Below are positions 25,257-34,529 of a stretch of 64,000 nucleotides of DNA, one piece after another; the stretch's first letter is position 1, and each line of letters opens with the position of its first letter. The DNA is from Colwellia sp. 39_35_sub15_T18. Lineage in GTDB: Bacteria > Pseudomonadota > Gammaproteobacteria > Enterobacterales > Alteromonadaceae. Position numbers and translations under genes: made by a program. The stretch lies in NCBI GenBank assembly GCA_002162675.1, contig MAAE01000032.1:124001-188000 (forward strand), written 5' to 3'. The notes beneath the pieces were generated by a model, which saw only the letters and a list, made by a program, of their open reading frames with translations, was not told the DNA's origin and ran no database searches.

Positions 25257-26579
25257 ATGCCTAATTTGTTTGCCTACGGCATGATCATCCTTTGGCCATT
25301 TATTGCCATTTTGTTGTATCGAAGGTTTGACACTGTTACTGCGACATTCTGGACTATTGTTGGTGGTTATATGTTTCTGCCAGTAAAAACTGTTATTGAT
25401 TTACCTATTTTTCTTATTGGTAAAGAAGAAATAAGTGCTTTATCAGCACTTTGTTGTTGTCTTTATATTAAAAAAAAGAAAATATATTTTTTAGGTAAAA
25501 ACAAGGTACAACGGAGTTTTATCCTTTTTATTGTCTGCATTCCTATTTTTAACGTATTGTTTAACCTCGAACCAATGTTTAATGGACAAATATGGATAAA
25601 AGGACTTTCTGTTTATGACGCAATTGTTGCAATGTTCAATCAATATGTCAGATTACTTCCTTTTATCATTGGAATTAGTATTTGTGAAAAAGTGGAGGAT
25701 TTAGATAAAATTATTAAATTTGTAATCAAAGCTGGATTAATCTATTCCATTCTATTTCTCGTTGAAATCAAATTTACTCCTCAGTTACATATATGGTTTT
25801 ATGGTTTCTTTCCTCATGAATATGCCCAACAAATAAGATATGGCAGTGTGCGGCCTGTTATTTTTATGGGTCATGGCTTATTGGTCGCTTCATTTTATAT
25901 GGTATGTTTATGTATGACGGCAATAGAGTTAAAAAACTGTCAAAATAGAAATAAAATGCAAACAGTTTTTATTTTTGTTTTTTTTGCTTTAATTATGTTA
26001 AGTACTAAAACGATAGGTGCAATCATTTTAGCTTTTTCTGTTTCTTTTTTAATTTTGTTTTCTCAAATCAAGGTTCAGAAAATATTTACAATTATTTTCG
26101 TTGCACTCTTTTTCATATACCCCACACTCTCAATCTTTGATTTAATACCTTATGAATATATAGTCGATTATATTAAGGAAATTGATACTGAAAGAGCAAG
26201 TTCTATAGAGGTAAGGTTTAATAATGAAGCCCTATTACTGGATCATATTCGAGATAAGTTTTTTATAGGCTGGGGTGGGATGGCAAGGAATAGATTTTAT
26301 AATACTGTCTCTGATGGCTATTGGCTTATTATTATGAGCTATTATGGATTTTTGTATTTTTTTGCATATTTTGGTTTATTTAGTTTTGGTATAGTTGCCA
26401 AGACTAAGATAGTAAATAATGCTAGATTAAATCGAGTTGGCACCAGTACCGCTTTGTTATTATCGGCTATTTTGATCGATCAGCTTCCTAATTCATCTTT
26501 AAGCCATGGTTGGCTATGGTTGGTTAGTGGCATTTTTTGTTCATCTATATTGCTTAATGAAGGATCAGAACAAATTTAG
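25257..26579 (+). CDS. O-antigen/EPS polymerase-like membrane protein (Wzy candidate)
   Basis: The roughly 440-residue protein is almost entirely hydrophobic, with about 10-12 membrane segments. It has a long extracytoplasmic loop near residues 290-340 with several Arg and Glu (ERASSIEVRFNNEAL), as in Wzy/WaaL-type proteins. It lies directly before the flippase gene, the expected place for a polymerase. I prefer the ATG at 25257 over a TTG one codon earlier. The family is called from topology and context, because sequence conservation in Wzy is low. Confidence 0.8.
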   Translation: MPNLFAYGMIILWPFIAILLYRRFDTVTATFWTIVGGYMFLPVKTVIDLPIFLIGKEEISALSALCCCLYIKKKKIYFLGKNKVQRSFILFIVCIPIFNVLFNLEPMFNGQIWIKGLSVYDAIVAMFNQYVRLLPFIIGISICEKVEDLDKIIKFVIKAGLIYSILFLVEIKFTPQLHIWFYGFFPHEYAQQIRYGSVRPVIFMGHGLLVASFYMVCLCMTAIELKNCQNRNKMQTVFIFVFFALIMLSTKTIGAIILAFSVSFLILFSQIKVQKIFTIIFVALFFIYPTLSIFDLIPYEYIVDYIKEIDTERASSIEVRFNNEALLLDHIRDKFFIGWGGMARNRFYNTVSDGYWLIIMSYYGFLYFFAYFGLFSFGIVAKTKIVNNARLNRVGTSTALLLSAILIDQLPNSSLSHGWLWLVSGIFCSSILLNEGSEQI

Positions 26580-26580
26580 A

Positions 26581-27933
26581 ATGAATAAATTAATATTTCA
26601 AACATTACAAAATAAGTTAACACAGTCTTTCAGAAAAGATCATTCTAAAATTTTGACTGGTTCTATATGGACTATGATAGGTTTTGGCTCAGAAATGTTC
26701 TTTCGTATGGGCAGTAGTCTTATTTTAACACGTATCTTTTTACCTGAAGTCTTTGGCATTATGGCGATCGTAACTTCCATTATGGTAGGCATGGAAATGC
26801 TATCGGAAGTTGGTGTACGTACTTCGCTCATTCAAAACCCTAATGCGAAAACTGTGAAATTTGCACAAACAGCTTGGACGGTACAAATAATCCGAGGGTT
26901 TGTTTTATGGTTTTTAGTGTTTATTTTTTCAAGTTTTTTAGCTGCACACTTCCAAGAACCAGATTTAATCTACTTACTACCTATTGCTGCAATATCATTA
27001 GTCTTTAAAGGTTTTACCTCTTCAAATCAACATTTATATTCTCGAGAATTAGGCGTACAAAAAATTGTATTGGCTAAAGTTTTTGTACAATTTATTTCAA
27101 TATGTTCCGTTATAATTTTATCTTTTATTTATAAAAGTATTTGGGCAATTATTATTGGTAGTCTGCTTAGCTCTTTTTTAAACACATTATTAAGCTTCAT
27201 TTTATTTCAACACTTTAAAATGAGACTAATGCTCGACAAGCAAGTAGTCAACTCTATATTCAAAATAGGTAAGTGGTTATTTTTTGCTACAATGTTTCAT
27301 TTTCTAATCTCTCAGGGTGATAGATTAATTCTTGGTGGCTTAATTAATAAAACTGAATTGGGACTATATAATTTGGCGGCGATGTTCACGCAAATACCTA
27401 TCAGTATTTTAGCAGCCTTAAGTGGCAATATTTTATTTCCATTTTTAGCAAAAAAATTTAATGAAACACCTGAATATTTTAATCAAACCTTTAACGAGTT
27501 ATTGCATAAACTTTTACGTTATATGTTACCTCTAGTGGCGACTTTAGCCATATTAGGTAATATGTTAATTCAACTATTATACCCAGAGGATTTTCACTTA
27601 GCGGGGCAGATATTACAATTATTAGCTATAGCGTCCTTTTTTCAAGTTATATCGTTTGCTTTGATTCCTGTTTTACTTTCCCGTGGAGACTCGTTTAGGC
27701 ACATGTTAGCTTACCTTAGTTTGTTAACTTTGTATTTACCAGGCATCTACGTTGGTTTTGACTTTTATGGTATGTGGGGGGCTTTTTACGGCATGTGTAC
27801 GGCGCAGATATTATGGTTACCTATTATTATGACTTTAGTACGAACTTATGTGCAATTAAATCTACTCCATATCGCGAAAATACTGTGTGGCTATTTGTTT
27901 ATCACTTTAATAATAATTTCAATTTTTATTTAA
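26581..27933 (+). CDS. Wzx-type polysaccharide flippase
   Basis: The 450-residue protein (ATG at 26581, one base after the polymerase stop) has about 12-14 membrane helices and the polysaccharide-synthase start GSIWTMIGFGSEMFFRMGSS. Its mid region ISQGDRLILGGLINKTELGLYNLA is characteristic of the Wzx/MATE-like family. It would move the lipid-linked repeat unit across the inner membrane for polymerisation. It closes the plus-strand half of the EPS locus. Confidence 0.92.
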   Translation: MNKLIFQTLQNKLTQSFRKDHSKILTGSIWTMIGFGSEMFFRMGSSLILTRIFLPEVFGIMAIVTSIMVGMEMLSEVGVRTSLIQNPNAKTVKFAQTAWTVQIIRGFVLWFLVFIFSSFLAAHFQEPDLIYLLPIAAISLVFKGFTSSNQHLYSRELGVQKIVLAKVFVQFISICSVIILSFIYKSIWAIIIGSLLSSFLNTLLSFILFQHFKMRLMLDKQVVNSIFKIGKWLFFATMFHFLISQGDRLILGGLINKTELGLYNLAAMFTQIPISILAALSGNILFPFLAKKFNETPEYFNQTFNELLHKLLRYMLPLVATLAILGNMLIQLLYPEDFHLAGQILQLLAIASFFQVISFALIPVLLSRGDSFRHMLAYLSLLTLYLPGIYVGFDFYGMWGAFYGMCTAQILWLPIIMTLVRTYVQLNLLHIAKILCGYLFITLIIISIFI

Positions 27934-27977
27934 AATAGCCAAACCATATTAGTTCTTTGAAGTGAGAAGGGTATAAA

Positions 27978-28928
27978 TTATTTCAAATAAATTCGTTCTA
28001 TTTCGTTTATTTCATTTGTAGCTTCTTCATTTTTAAAGAAGGAAAACCTATTATTTATTGCTTTATATAGCCATAAATAATAGCCGTAACGCTTAATACT
28101 AAACTTTATTTTTTTCACTTTGTTATCAATTTGTAAAATAAATTTACTTATTGAAGATGGATCTTGATCGCAAGTTGTATTTATTGGTTCGTAACCTAGC
28201 AATTTCATCATTTCTCTACATTGGCTTTCGACCCAAAGTACTTCTTTAGCCGATTGTTTTTTTCGCCACTGCTCAACTAAATTTGCATCAGGTTTCGCAT
28301 AAGTCGATACTTTATCAATATTAGGCATGTTACCGTTATATTGTTGCCCTAAGAATAAACAAATTTTAGTGAGCACTTGTTCTGTTGAACGAATCAAGGT
28401 TTCATATTTTACTTCAATATAAGCTTCATTATTTAAATTTTGCTTTAACTTTTGCCATCGTTGCTCAGGCTCTACCCAAAATTTACTGCCACCATAAACG
28501 TTACCAGCCCATCCCATAGGAATAGTACTTTTAGCCACATCTCGTGGATCTCTGGTTATATGAATGAATCTTGCATTGGGCCAAACTTTAGTTATTAAAT
28601 CAAATCGTGAATGAACACAGGCACCAATAACTTCACTCGGTTTTGTTAAATATTTTTGTTTTAAAAAAGTTTTAACTAATTCTATATAATTTAAATTTGA
28701 ATCAACCTCAAAATGAGAGTCTTGCATCATTCTATCGTTAGCAACGAATTGGTGATAATCATTTATATTTGGAAATGAGTCTTCTTTAGCTTGTGATACA
28801 GCACCTTCAAACTCCCCAAAAAAATTCATCCTCGGGTGGTTTTGGAGCATTAGCCTTAATAAAGTGGTACCTGAACGTAAAGGGCCAACGATAAAAACAG
28901 GTTGGTCAAGTGGCGGGGTTTCAGTCAT
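27978..28928 (-). CDS. PAPS-dependent sulfotransferase family protein
   Basis: The 316-residue protein has the 5'-phosphosulfate loop VGPLRSGTTLLRLML near 14-28 and the 3'-phosphate motif IHITRDPRDVAKS near 123-135. These are the two PAPS-binding sites of the Sulfotransfer family. It is a cytoplasmic or membrane-bound enzyme that would sulfate a hydroxyl group. In this locus the EPS or its lipid-linked unit is the natural substrate; sulfated polysaccharides are common in marine bacteria. It is the most downstream gene of the minus-strand block that begins near 31472, separated from its upstream neighbour by about 70 bp. Confidence 0.88.
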   Translation of the reverse strand: MTETPPLDQPVFIVGPLRSGTTLLRLMLQNHPRMNFFGEFEGAVSQAKEDSFPNINDYHQFVANDRMMQDSHFEVDSNLNYIELVKTFLKQKYLTKPSEVIGACVHSRFDLITKVWPNARFIHITRDPRDVAKSTIPMGWAGNVYGGSKFWVEPEQRWQKLKQNLNNEAYIEVKYETLIRSTEQVLTKICLFLGQQYNGNMPNIDKVSTYAKPDANLVEQWRKKQSAKEVLWVESQCREMMKLLGYEPINTTCDQDPSSISKFILQIDNKVKKIKFSIKRYGYYLWLYKAINNRFSFFKNEEATNEINEIERIYLK

Positions 28929-28997
28929 GGGTAAATCCTTTAATTAGTTAACTACATTAAGTCTTTTGAATGTTTCAAATATTACGCCAAAATAAAT

Positions 28998-29501
28998 TTA
29001 ATCTTTTCTGCTCTTAGGAAAACCAACGCACGAACCACCTTGGGCAACGTTATGAATAACTACGGCATTGGCACCTATATTGGCGTTGTCACCAATGGTT
29101 ATCTTACCTAGTAGCTTAGCACCAGCCCCAATATTAACATTTTTACCAATAATGGGGGCTTCGGTAGGTTTGTTCATGTAGCGATTACCTATGGTTACCC
29201 CTTGTCTGATAGTGCAGTTATCCCCAATAATAGCGTTACCATGAACGACGATACCATGTTGATGTTCTATAATCACACCTTGGCCTATTTGGGCATTATA
29301 AGGAAGTTCAATACCATAAAGATTACGTGCTCTTCGATATAAAAAACGATAAATAATAGAAAGTGGAGCTCTTAATATTTTAGGTTTTACGGTCATACGC
29401 CTGTTACCAAAACGGTGATAAGCTAATGCTTTAAAACCAGGCTTGGTCCAATCTTTACCGTGATTTATCCAGTCATCTTTTATTTGTTTAATTAGTGTCA
29501 T
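28998..29501 (-). CDS. Left-handed beta-helix acetyltransferase (serine acetyltransferase-like)
   Basis: The 167-residue protein consists of an N-terminal helical part and hexapeptide repeats such as IGQGVIIEHQHGIVVHGNAI and ITIGDNANIGANAVV. It is CysE-like in the helix and the active-site His region but shorter than CysE (273), as in EPS O-acetyltransferases. Acetyl-CoA would be the donor and an EPS sugar the likely acceptor. It overlaps the upstream glycosyltransferase by one base on the minus strand. Confidence 0.88.
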   Translation of the reverse strand: MTLIKQIKDDWINHGKDWTKPGFKALAYHRFGNRRMTVKPKILRAPLSIIYRFLYRRARNLYGIELPYNAQIGQGVIIEHQHGIVVHGNAIIGDNCTIRQGVTIGNRYMNKPTEAPIIGKNVNIGAGAKLLGKITIGDNANIGANAVVIHNVAQGGSCVGFPKSRKD

Positions 29502-30511
29502 TATTTATTCTTCAGTGAAAACCCACGAAATAAAAACGAGTTTTTGATAAAGTCTTTTAAAAAACTCGGTGGCTCTTTGACTAAGTCAACGTTATTGGTT
29601 AATTTACTGCGTAGTAACCAAGTTGCATAGCCAATCATAAAAGCCAGATCACAGCAGATCAGTTTTATAACACCATAGTTTTTTAGAAAAAATCGGCGTC
29701 TAGAATCAAACCAATATTGAGGGCGTCTCGGCGCTTTTCTACGGTGATCCGATATTCCCGTTGCAGCCCCTACAGCATGGTAAACTTTGCTTGAAGGTAT
29801 ATACCAACAAGGCATGTTATTGCGTTGGCCTTGTAAGCAAAAATCTAACTCTTCAAAATATAAAAAGTAGTCGTCGTCAATCAAACCGATTTTTTTTATA
29901 TAATCATTGCTGACCATAAACGAAGCGCCAGCTAACCAATGTGCTTGAATAGGAGTATTACTAGGCTCTGTTCTTACTAAGTATTTTTGTACCAGTCTAT
30001 CAAAAGCACCTAATCTTAAACCAGCTGATAATTCGCTAAAAATCCCAGGGAAGTTAAAATGAGAACATTGCAATGTACCATCATCATCTTCAAGTCTACT
30101 GCCGACAATGTGTAAATTATTTTTCTTCATCGCCTTAATTAATTCAGTGCCAGCTTCAGCTTTAACTTTAGTATCAGGGTTTAAAAACCAAATACGTTTA
30201 ACCGCTATGTTTTTCTTTAGTACGCTGTTTATTGCTAGATTATTACCAGCAGCATAACCAGAATTTTCTTTACTTGCGATAACGCTAACCCAGTATATTG
30301 AATTTTCATCAATAAAGTTTTGTATATAATCAACAGAGCCATCACCAGAATTATTATCAACTATCACCATATGTGTACTGCCGAGGTTTTTAACTTCACC
30401 TAATAGGCTATTAATTAGCTCAGTAACAAGATTTGACGTTTTATAATTAACCGTAACAATTAATGTGTCTAGGTTGGTTTTCGGGAGCGCTGCCATATTA
30501 TTTATACTCAA
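29501..30511 (-). CDS. Family 2 glycosyltransferase, rhamnosyltransferase-like
   Basis: The 336-residue protein has the GT2 start DTLIVTVNYKTSNLVTELI, VDNNSGDGSVDYI, an NPDTKV metal site and the conserved YFLYFEELDFC segment typical of WbbL/rhamnosyltransferase-like enzymes. It overlaps the upstream glycosyltransferase gene by 14 bp. The dTDP-rhamnose genes in the same locus fit such a role. Confidence 0.9.
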   Translation of the reverse strand: MSINNMAALPKTNLDTLIVTVNYKTSNLVTELINSLLGEVKNLGSTHMVIVDNNSGDGSVDYIQNFIDENSIYWVSVIASKENSGYAAGNNLAINSVLKKNIAVKRIWFLNPDTKVKAEAGTELIKAMKKNNLHIVGSRLEDDDGTLQCSHFNFPGIFSELSAGLRLGAFDRLVQKYLVRTEPSNTPIQAHWLAGASFMVSNDYIKKIGLIDDDYFLYFEELDFCLQGQRNNMPCWYIPSSKVYHAVGAATGISDHRRKAPRRPQYWFDSRRRFFLKNYGVIKLICCDLAFMIGYATWLLRSKLTNNVDLVKEPPSFLKDFIKNSFLFRGFSLKNK

Positions 30512-31472
30512 TAATTGTATAGTTTTGTTTTCTTACTGTTTTTATCACGAGTTCTATTACCCCTAATGCCTCGGGAAATTTGCTGATCATCAAAAATGTA
30601 CATGATTTCAAGCCATACAATGATTTGTCTGGTTGATTTAAATACATTTTTGTTATTTGTAATGGAAATATTAATAATACCAATAACATCACAGGGAAAA
30701 ATAAACTTAATAATAAAGTGCTTAATAGTAGCCCTGACCATACTAATGAACGTAGTGCTCGGCGTACACCAAACTTTTCATTTCCTCTACCATGTTCTTT
30801 TGCCGATAAAGCAAAAGCAAAACCTGCACGGTTAGCTCGTTTCCACCATTGAGCAAAACGAGTAATATTAGCGTCATGCAAGGTCATTTCTTCATCAAGG
30901 CGGAATATTTTCCAATTGTTTTGCCGTAAGCGAAAACACATTTCTGGCTCTTCCCCAGCAACAAAATAATCTTTATAACCATTAACTTCTTGTAAGCACG
31001 TTGTACGTACTAGAGCGTCACCACCACAAGATAGGGCATTACCTAAAGGAGTGTTCCATTCATCGTCACAAAACTGGTTGTACAGAGTTGCATCAGGAAA
31101 GCGCTCTCTACGTCTACCACAAACTATGGCATACTCAGTATTATTATGTAAAAAGCTCTGTGCTTGCCCAAGCCAATGGGTTTGCAATTCACAATCACCA
31201 TCAATAAATTGAATAAATTCAATATCAGGGTATTGTGCTATTAAATATTGCCAACCGATATTTCTCGCTCTGGCGGCACTAAAAGGTTTAGACATATCTA
31301 AATTAATAACTTCAGCACCTGACATTTTCGCATTTTCTACGCTATTATCTGTTGAATTTGAATCAACATAAACCACATAGGTATTTTCTGTTAGTGTTGA
31401 ATTTAAACATTTAATTAAACGTTTTCCTTCATTGCGGCCAATGATCACAACTCCGATTTTATTTATATCCAT
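30498..31472 (-). CDS. Family 2 glycosyltransferase with C-terminal membrane segment
   Basis: The 324-residue protein begins IGVVIIGRNEGKRLIKCL and contains YVDSNSTDNS, the metal-binding FIDGDCELQ and the acceptor-site AGEEPEMCFRLRQ. A hydrophobic segment near residues 240-270 anchors it to the inner membrane. It is the first gene of a minus-strand run that diverges from the glycosidase-like gene at 31599. Confidence 0.9.
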   Translation of the reverse strand: MDINKIGVVIIGRNEGKRLIKCLNSTLTENTYVVYVDSNSTDNSVENAKMSGAEVINLDMSKPFSAARARNIGWQYLIAQYPDIEFIQFIDGDCELQTHWLGQAQSFLHNNTEYAIVCGRRRERFPDATLYNQFCDDEWNTPLGNALSCGGDALVRTTCLQEVNGYKDYFVAGEEPEMCFRLRQNNWKIFRLDEEMTLHDANITRFAQWWKRANRAGFAFALSAKEHGRGNEKFGVRRALRSLVWSGLLLSTLLLSLFFPVMLLVLLIFPLQITKMYLNQPDKSLYGLKSCTFLMISKFPEALGVIELVIKTVRKQNYTIIEYK

Positions 31473-31598
31473 AGGTTTGATTATTTATCCATTTTAGAGC
31501 AATAATAAAAATCATTTTACTATATTTTTTCACCCTAAAAAAATATAGTTTCGCTTTTGTATAATTAATTTTTAAATAGTATCTGTTTAGGTAGAGTA

Positions 31599-33197
31599 AT
31601 GAGTAAAATAAAAGTAATAAGTGGTCTTTTTTTCTTGTTAATGTCGTTTGCAAGTTTATCGACAACCTCGAAAGATAATATTGGCATTGGCCTAAATAAA
31701 ATATCAGATTGGTCTACACAGTACCCTTTTATTGATTTAATGAAACAGGCTAGGGCTTGGCAAGATTTTCACAATACATCTTCTGTTATTAAAGTTGATA
31801 ATAATGATTGGGTTAAAAGTTTAGCCGTTGGTCAAACTGCAACTACTGTTTTTTCTGTGGTTGATAAAAAATATGAATCTTATCTAAAAAAGGCTTATGT
31901 ATTTTATGAAGGTGAAGGAGTCTTAAAGTATGGAGGGGGCGTAAAAAAAGTAATTTCAGAGTCAATTACTGGCCGTGATGTTATCACGCTTCAGAGTGGT
32001 AATCATCTATTATCAGTAGTGAAAACTAATCCTGCTAATTATATTAAAAATATAAAAATAATCCCATTTCGTTTTTTTAATGACTTCCAAAAAGGACATA
32101 TTTTTAATACTGCTTTTTTAAATAAAATAGAAAGTATCAATGTATTCAGGTTTATGGATTGGATGAATACTAATAACTCCAACCAAGGTGACTGGGAAGA
32201 TAGACCTTTAGTTGACAACCGTACTTGGCGTGTAAAAGGTGTCCCACTTGAAGTGATGGTTAAATTAGCAAACGATACTAACACCGCTCCTTGGTTTAAT
32301 ATACCACATTTGGCTGATGATAATTATATTAAAAATTTTGCTGTTGTGGTAAAAAAACAACTTTTGAAAAACTTAGATCTTTATTTTGAACATAGTAATG
32401 AAGTTTGGAATTGGCGATTTTCACAAGCAAAGTATGCTGCGAAGGCTAAGTTCAAACTGCAATTTTTTTCAAAAAAAAATAACTTAAGGTTGCAATGGCA
32501 TGGAATGAGAACATCACAGATTTGCAAGATTATAAAAACAGAAGTTTTTATAAAAAAATCATCACGGGTAAAGTGTGTTTTGGGTATGCAAACAGCCGCT
32601 CTTGCTCATCATAAATATCCGTTGGAGTGTTCGGCATGGTCTGCTAGCGGCAATGGTTGTTATCAAAATATTGATTATATTGGAATTACGACCTATTTTG
32701 ACGGGGGTCTTAATGGCTCCCACACTCAAAATGAAAAACATAATAGTATTATTCGCAATTGGGCTGCAAGTGGTAGTGAGGGGGTTGATAATGCTTTTGA
32801 ACAATTATTTAAAGGCAATAAATTACGTAAAATAGCTGGCTATGAGGATAATCAAGGTGTACTGGCTGATATTACTTCATTTACTCATCAATGGGCAAAG
32901 ATCGCTGCTAAATACAAAATGGGGCTAATTGCTTATGAAGGAGGGCAACATATAGTTCCAGTTTCGAGTGTTTTTATAAATGACCCAGTTATTAGGAGCT
33001 TTTATTTAAATATTAATAGGGACTCTCGTATGGGAGTATTATATTCAGATTTACTTGATAGATGGTATGAAAGTGGAGGAGGGTTACATATGTTTTATTT
33101 AGATATAGCTCCTCCAAATAAATATGGTAATTGGGGAGCTTTAGAACATATCAGCCAGAAAAACTCACCCAAATGGAAGGTAATCAAATCTCATTGA
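31599..33197 (+). CDS. Secreted clan GH-A-like glycoside hydrolase candidate
   Basis: The 532-residue protein has a signal peptide (about residues 1-22, FFLLMSFASLSTTS). The first part reads IGIGLNKISDWSTQYPFIDL, and two sites fit a retaining clan A hydrolase: FEHSNEVWNW, with Glu268 as acid/base after Asn, and IAYEGGQH, with Glu447 as nucleophile. I know of similar unassigned secreted proteins with the SNEVWN motif but no tested enzyme. Being inside the EPS locus, it could trim or degrade the polymer in the periplasm or outside. It is transcribed alone, divergent from the flanking minus-strand genes. Confidence 0.65.
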   Translation: MSKIKVISGLFFLLMSFASLSTTSKDNIGIGLNKISDWSTQYPFIDLMKQARAWQDFHNTSSVIKVDNNDWVKSLAVGQTATTVFSVVDKKYESYLKKAYVFYEGEGVLKYGGGVKKVISESITGRDVITLQSGNHLLSVVKTNPANYIKNIKIIPFRFFNDFQKGHIFNTAFLNKIESINVFRFMDWMNTNNSNQGDWEDRPLVDNRTWRVKGVPLEVMVKLANDTNTAPWFNIPHLADDNYIKNFAVVVKKQLLKNLDLYFEHSNEVWNWRFSQAKYAAKAKFKLQFFSKKNNLRLQWHGMRTSQICKIIKTEVFIKKSSRVKCVLGMQTAALAHHKYPLECSAWSASGNGCYQNIDYIGITTYFDGGLNGSHTQNEKHNSIIRNWAASGSEGVDNAFEQLFKGNKLRKIAGYEDNQGVLADITSFTHQWAKIAAKYKMGLIAYEGGQHIVPVSSVFINDPVIRSFYLNINRDSRMGVLYSDLLDRWYESGGGLHMFYLDIAPPNKYGNWGALEHISQKNSPKWKVIKSH

Positions 33198-33204
33198 TTT
33201 GATT
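33182..33204 (+). terminator. Possible terminator overlapping the stop codon of the glycosidase-like gene
   Basis: A 9-bp inverted repeat AATCAAATC (33182-33190) / GATTTGATT (33196-33204) with a 5-nt loop spans the TGA stop and is followed by ACGATTCTTTT. It is AT-rich and lies between convergent genes, so it may act weakly on either strand. Confidence 0.45.
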
Positions 33205-33247
33205 ACGATTCTTTTAATATTGTCAGGATTATTCTCTGAAGACATTT

Positions 33248-34318
33248 TTAATGTAGCTTTTTCCGTAATAAAGCAAAACGTTTTTCAACAAAATAATACA
33301 TGAATGTTGAAAATAGTAAGGTAAACAATAAACCGATAATATTTTTCACAATAAGTGTATCGCCAAAAAGACTTTGAGCTAAATAAATTAAAACGTAATG
33401 ACTTAAATAAAAACTATATGATATCTTTCCAATAAATGACATAACTTGCGAATTGAATAGTTTATAAAGGAGTGATTTATTCTGAGTGATTAGGTAATAA
33501 AATATTGGAAACATTGCAATACCCTGTATGGTATATCGTATTGTTTCTCTGAATATTTCGTCTCTATATAATAAAGTGAAAAGGATTAATACTGTTCCTG
33601 ATAACATGCCCACTTTTATCAAAAGAGAATTATTACTCGCTACTTTTATCATATGTATAGGATTCAGTATTAAAGCCATAACACAACCATAAAGTAATGA
33701 ATCAAACCTCGTATCAGTTGCGTAGTATGTATAATAGTAATGTTGATCTCTTAAAGAAAGGATATCAAAGTTAAGTACTAAAATTAATCGCCATACATTG
33801 ACTGCTAATATAATTAATATAATTAAAAAAGCTAAGTTTTTAGTGCTTATTTTCTTCATGAAAAATAATAGGAAAAGAGGAAAAAAAAGATAAAAGTGCT
33901 CTTCAACTGCAAGTGACCACAATATCCCTAAGCCAGGGAGCATACCTTCCTTTCCTACAAAAATAATGTAGTAATTGCTGTAATGTAATATTTGAGAAAG
34001 AAACCCTCCTATATTTATATATGATATATTTCCTTTAATTATTGTTATAAGGAGTGTCGCTATTATTACAGTATATAAAGGTGGAAAAAGTCTATAAATA
34101 CGTCTTGTATAAAAGTTTTTTAGTGAAATAGAGCCTGTTTTTTTTTGTTCATCTACTAATAATGTCGTGATTAAATAACCACTCAAAAAAAAGAATATAG
34201 TAACACCTAAGCCGCCAGGGACAATGTCACTAAATCCTGTGTGAGAGAAAAACACTAGTAGTACAGCCAGAGCCCTTACGCCATTCAAAGAGGGAATGTA
34301 ACCGATCCCTTTATTCAT
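33248..34318 (-). CDS. Acyltransferase family 3 membrane protein
   Basis: The 356-residue integral membrane protein shows the Acyl_transf_3 (OafA-like) pattern: YIPSLNGVRALAVLLVFFSHTGF with catalytic His, GVTIFFFLSGYLIT, and RRIYRLFPPLYTVI. About ten helices follow. Such enzymes O-acylate surface polysaccharides. The SGNH domain seen in some OafA proteins is absent. About 210 bp without a recognisable feature separate it from the next acyltransferase gene. Confidence 0.92.
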   Translation of the reverse strand: MNKGIGYIPSLNGVRALAVLLVFFSHTGFSDIVPGGLGVTIFFFLSGYLITTLLVDEQKKTGSISLKNFYTRRIYRLFPPLYTVIIATLLITIIKGNISYINIGGFLSQILHYSNYYIIFVGKEGMLPGLGILWSLAVEEHFYLFFPLFLLFFMKKISTKNLAFLIILIILAVNVWRLILVLNFDILSLRDQHYYYTYYATDTRFDSLLYGCVMALILNPIHMIKVASNNSLLIKVGMLSGTVLILFTLLYRDEIFRETIRYTIQGIAMFPIFYYLITQNKSLLYKLFNSQVMSFIGKISYSFYLSHYVLIYLAQSLFGDTLIVKNIIGLLFTLLFSTFMYYFVEKRFALLRKKLH

Positions 34319-34529
34319 TTTTGATCCTTATAAATTTTAATTGAATTCTTATTGAGTTTTTATAAATATGCGACTAATTTAAGCTTGCTCTATGTATAGC
34401 AACGATTTTTTGGTTAAATAAACCTGACGATAAGGGTTATGTTTCATAAGGCTATAACTACATGACGATAAACAACTAGAGTTATCCCAATAGCTTTAGC
34501 ATAATCTATCCATAACTCCCTTCTACTAT

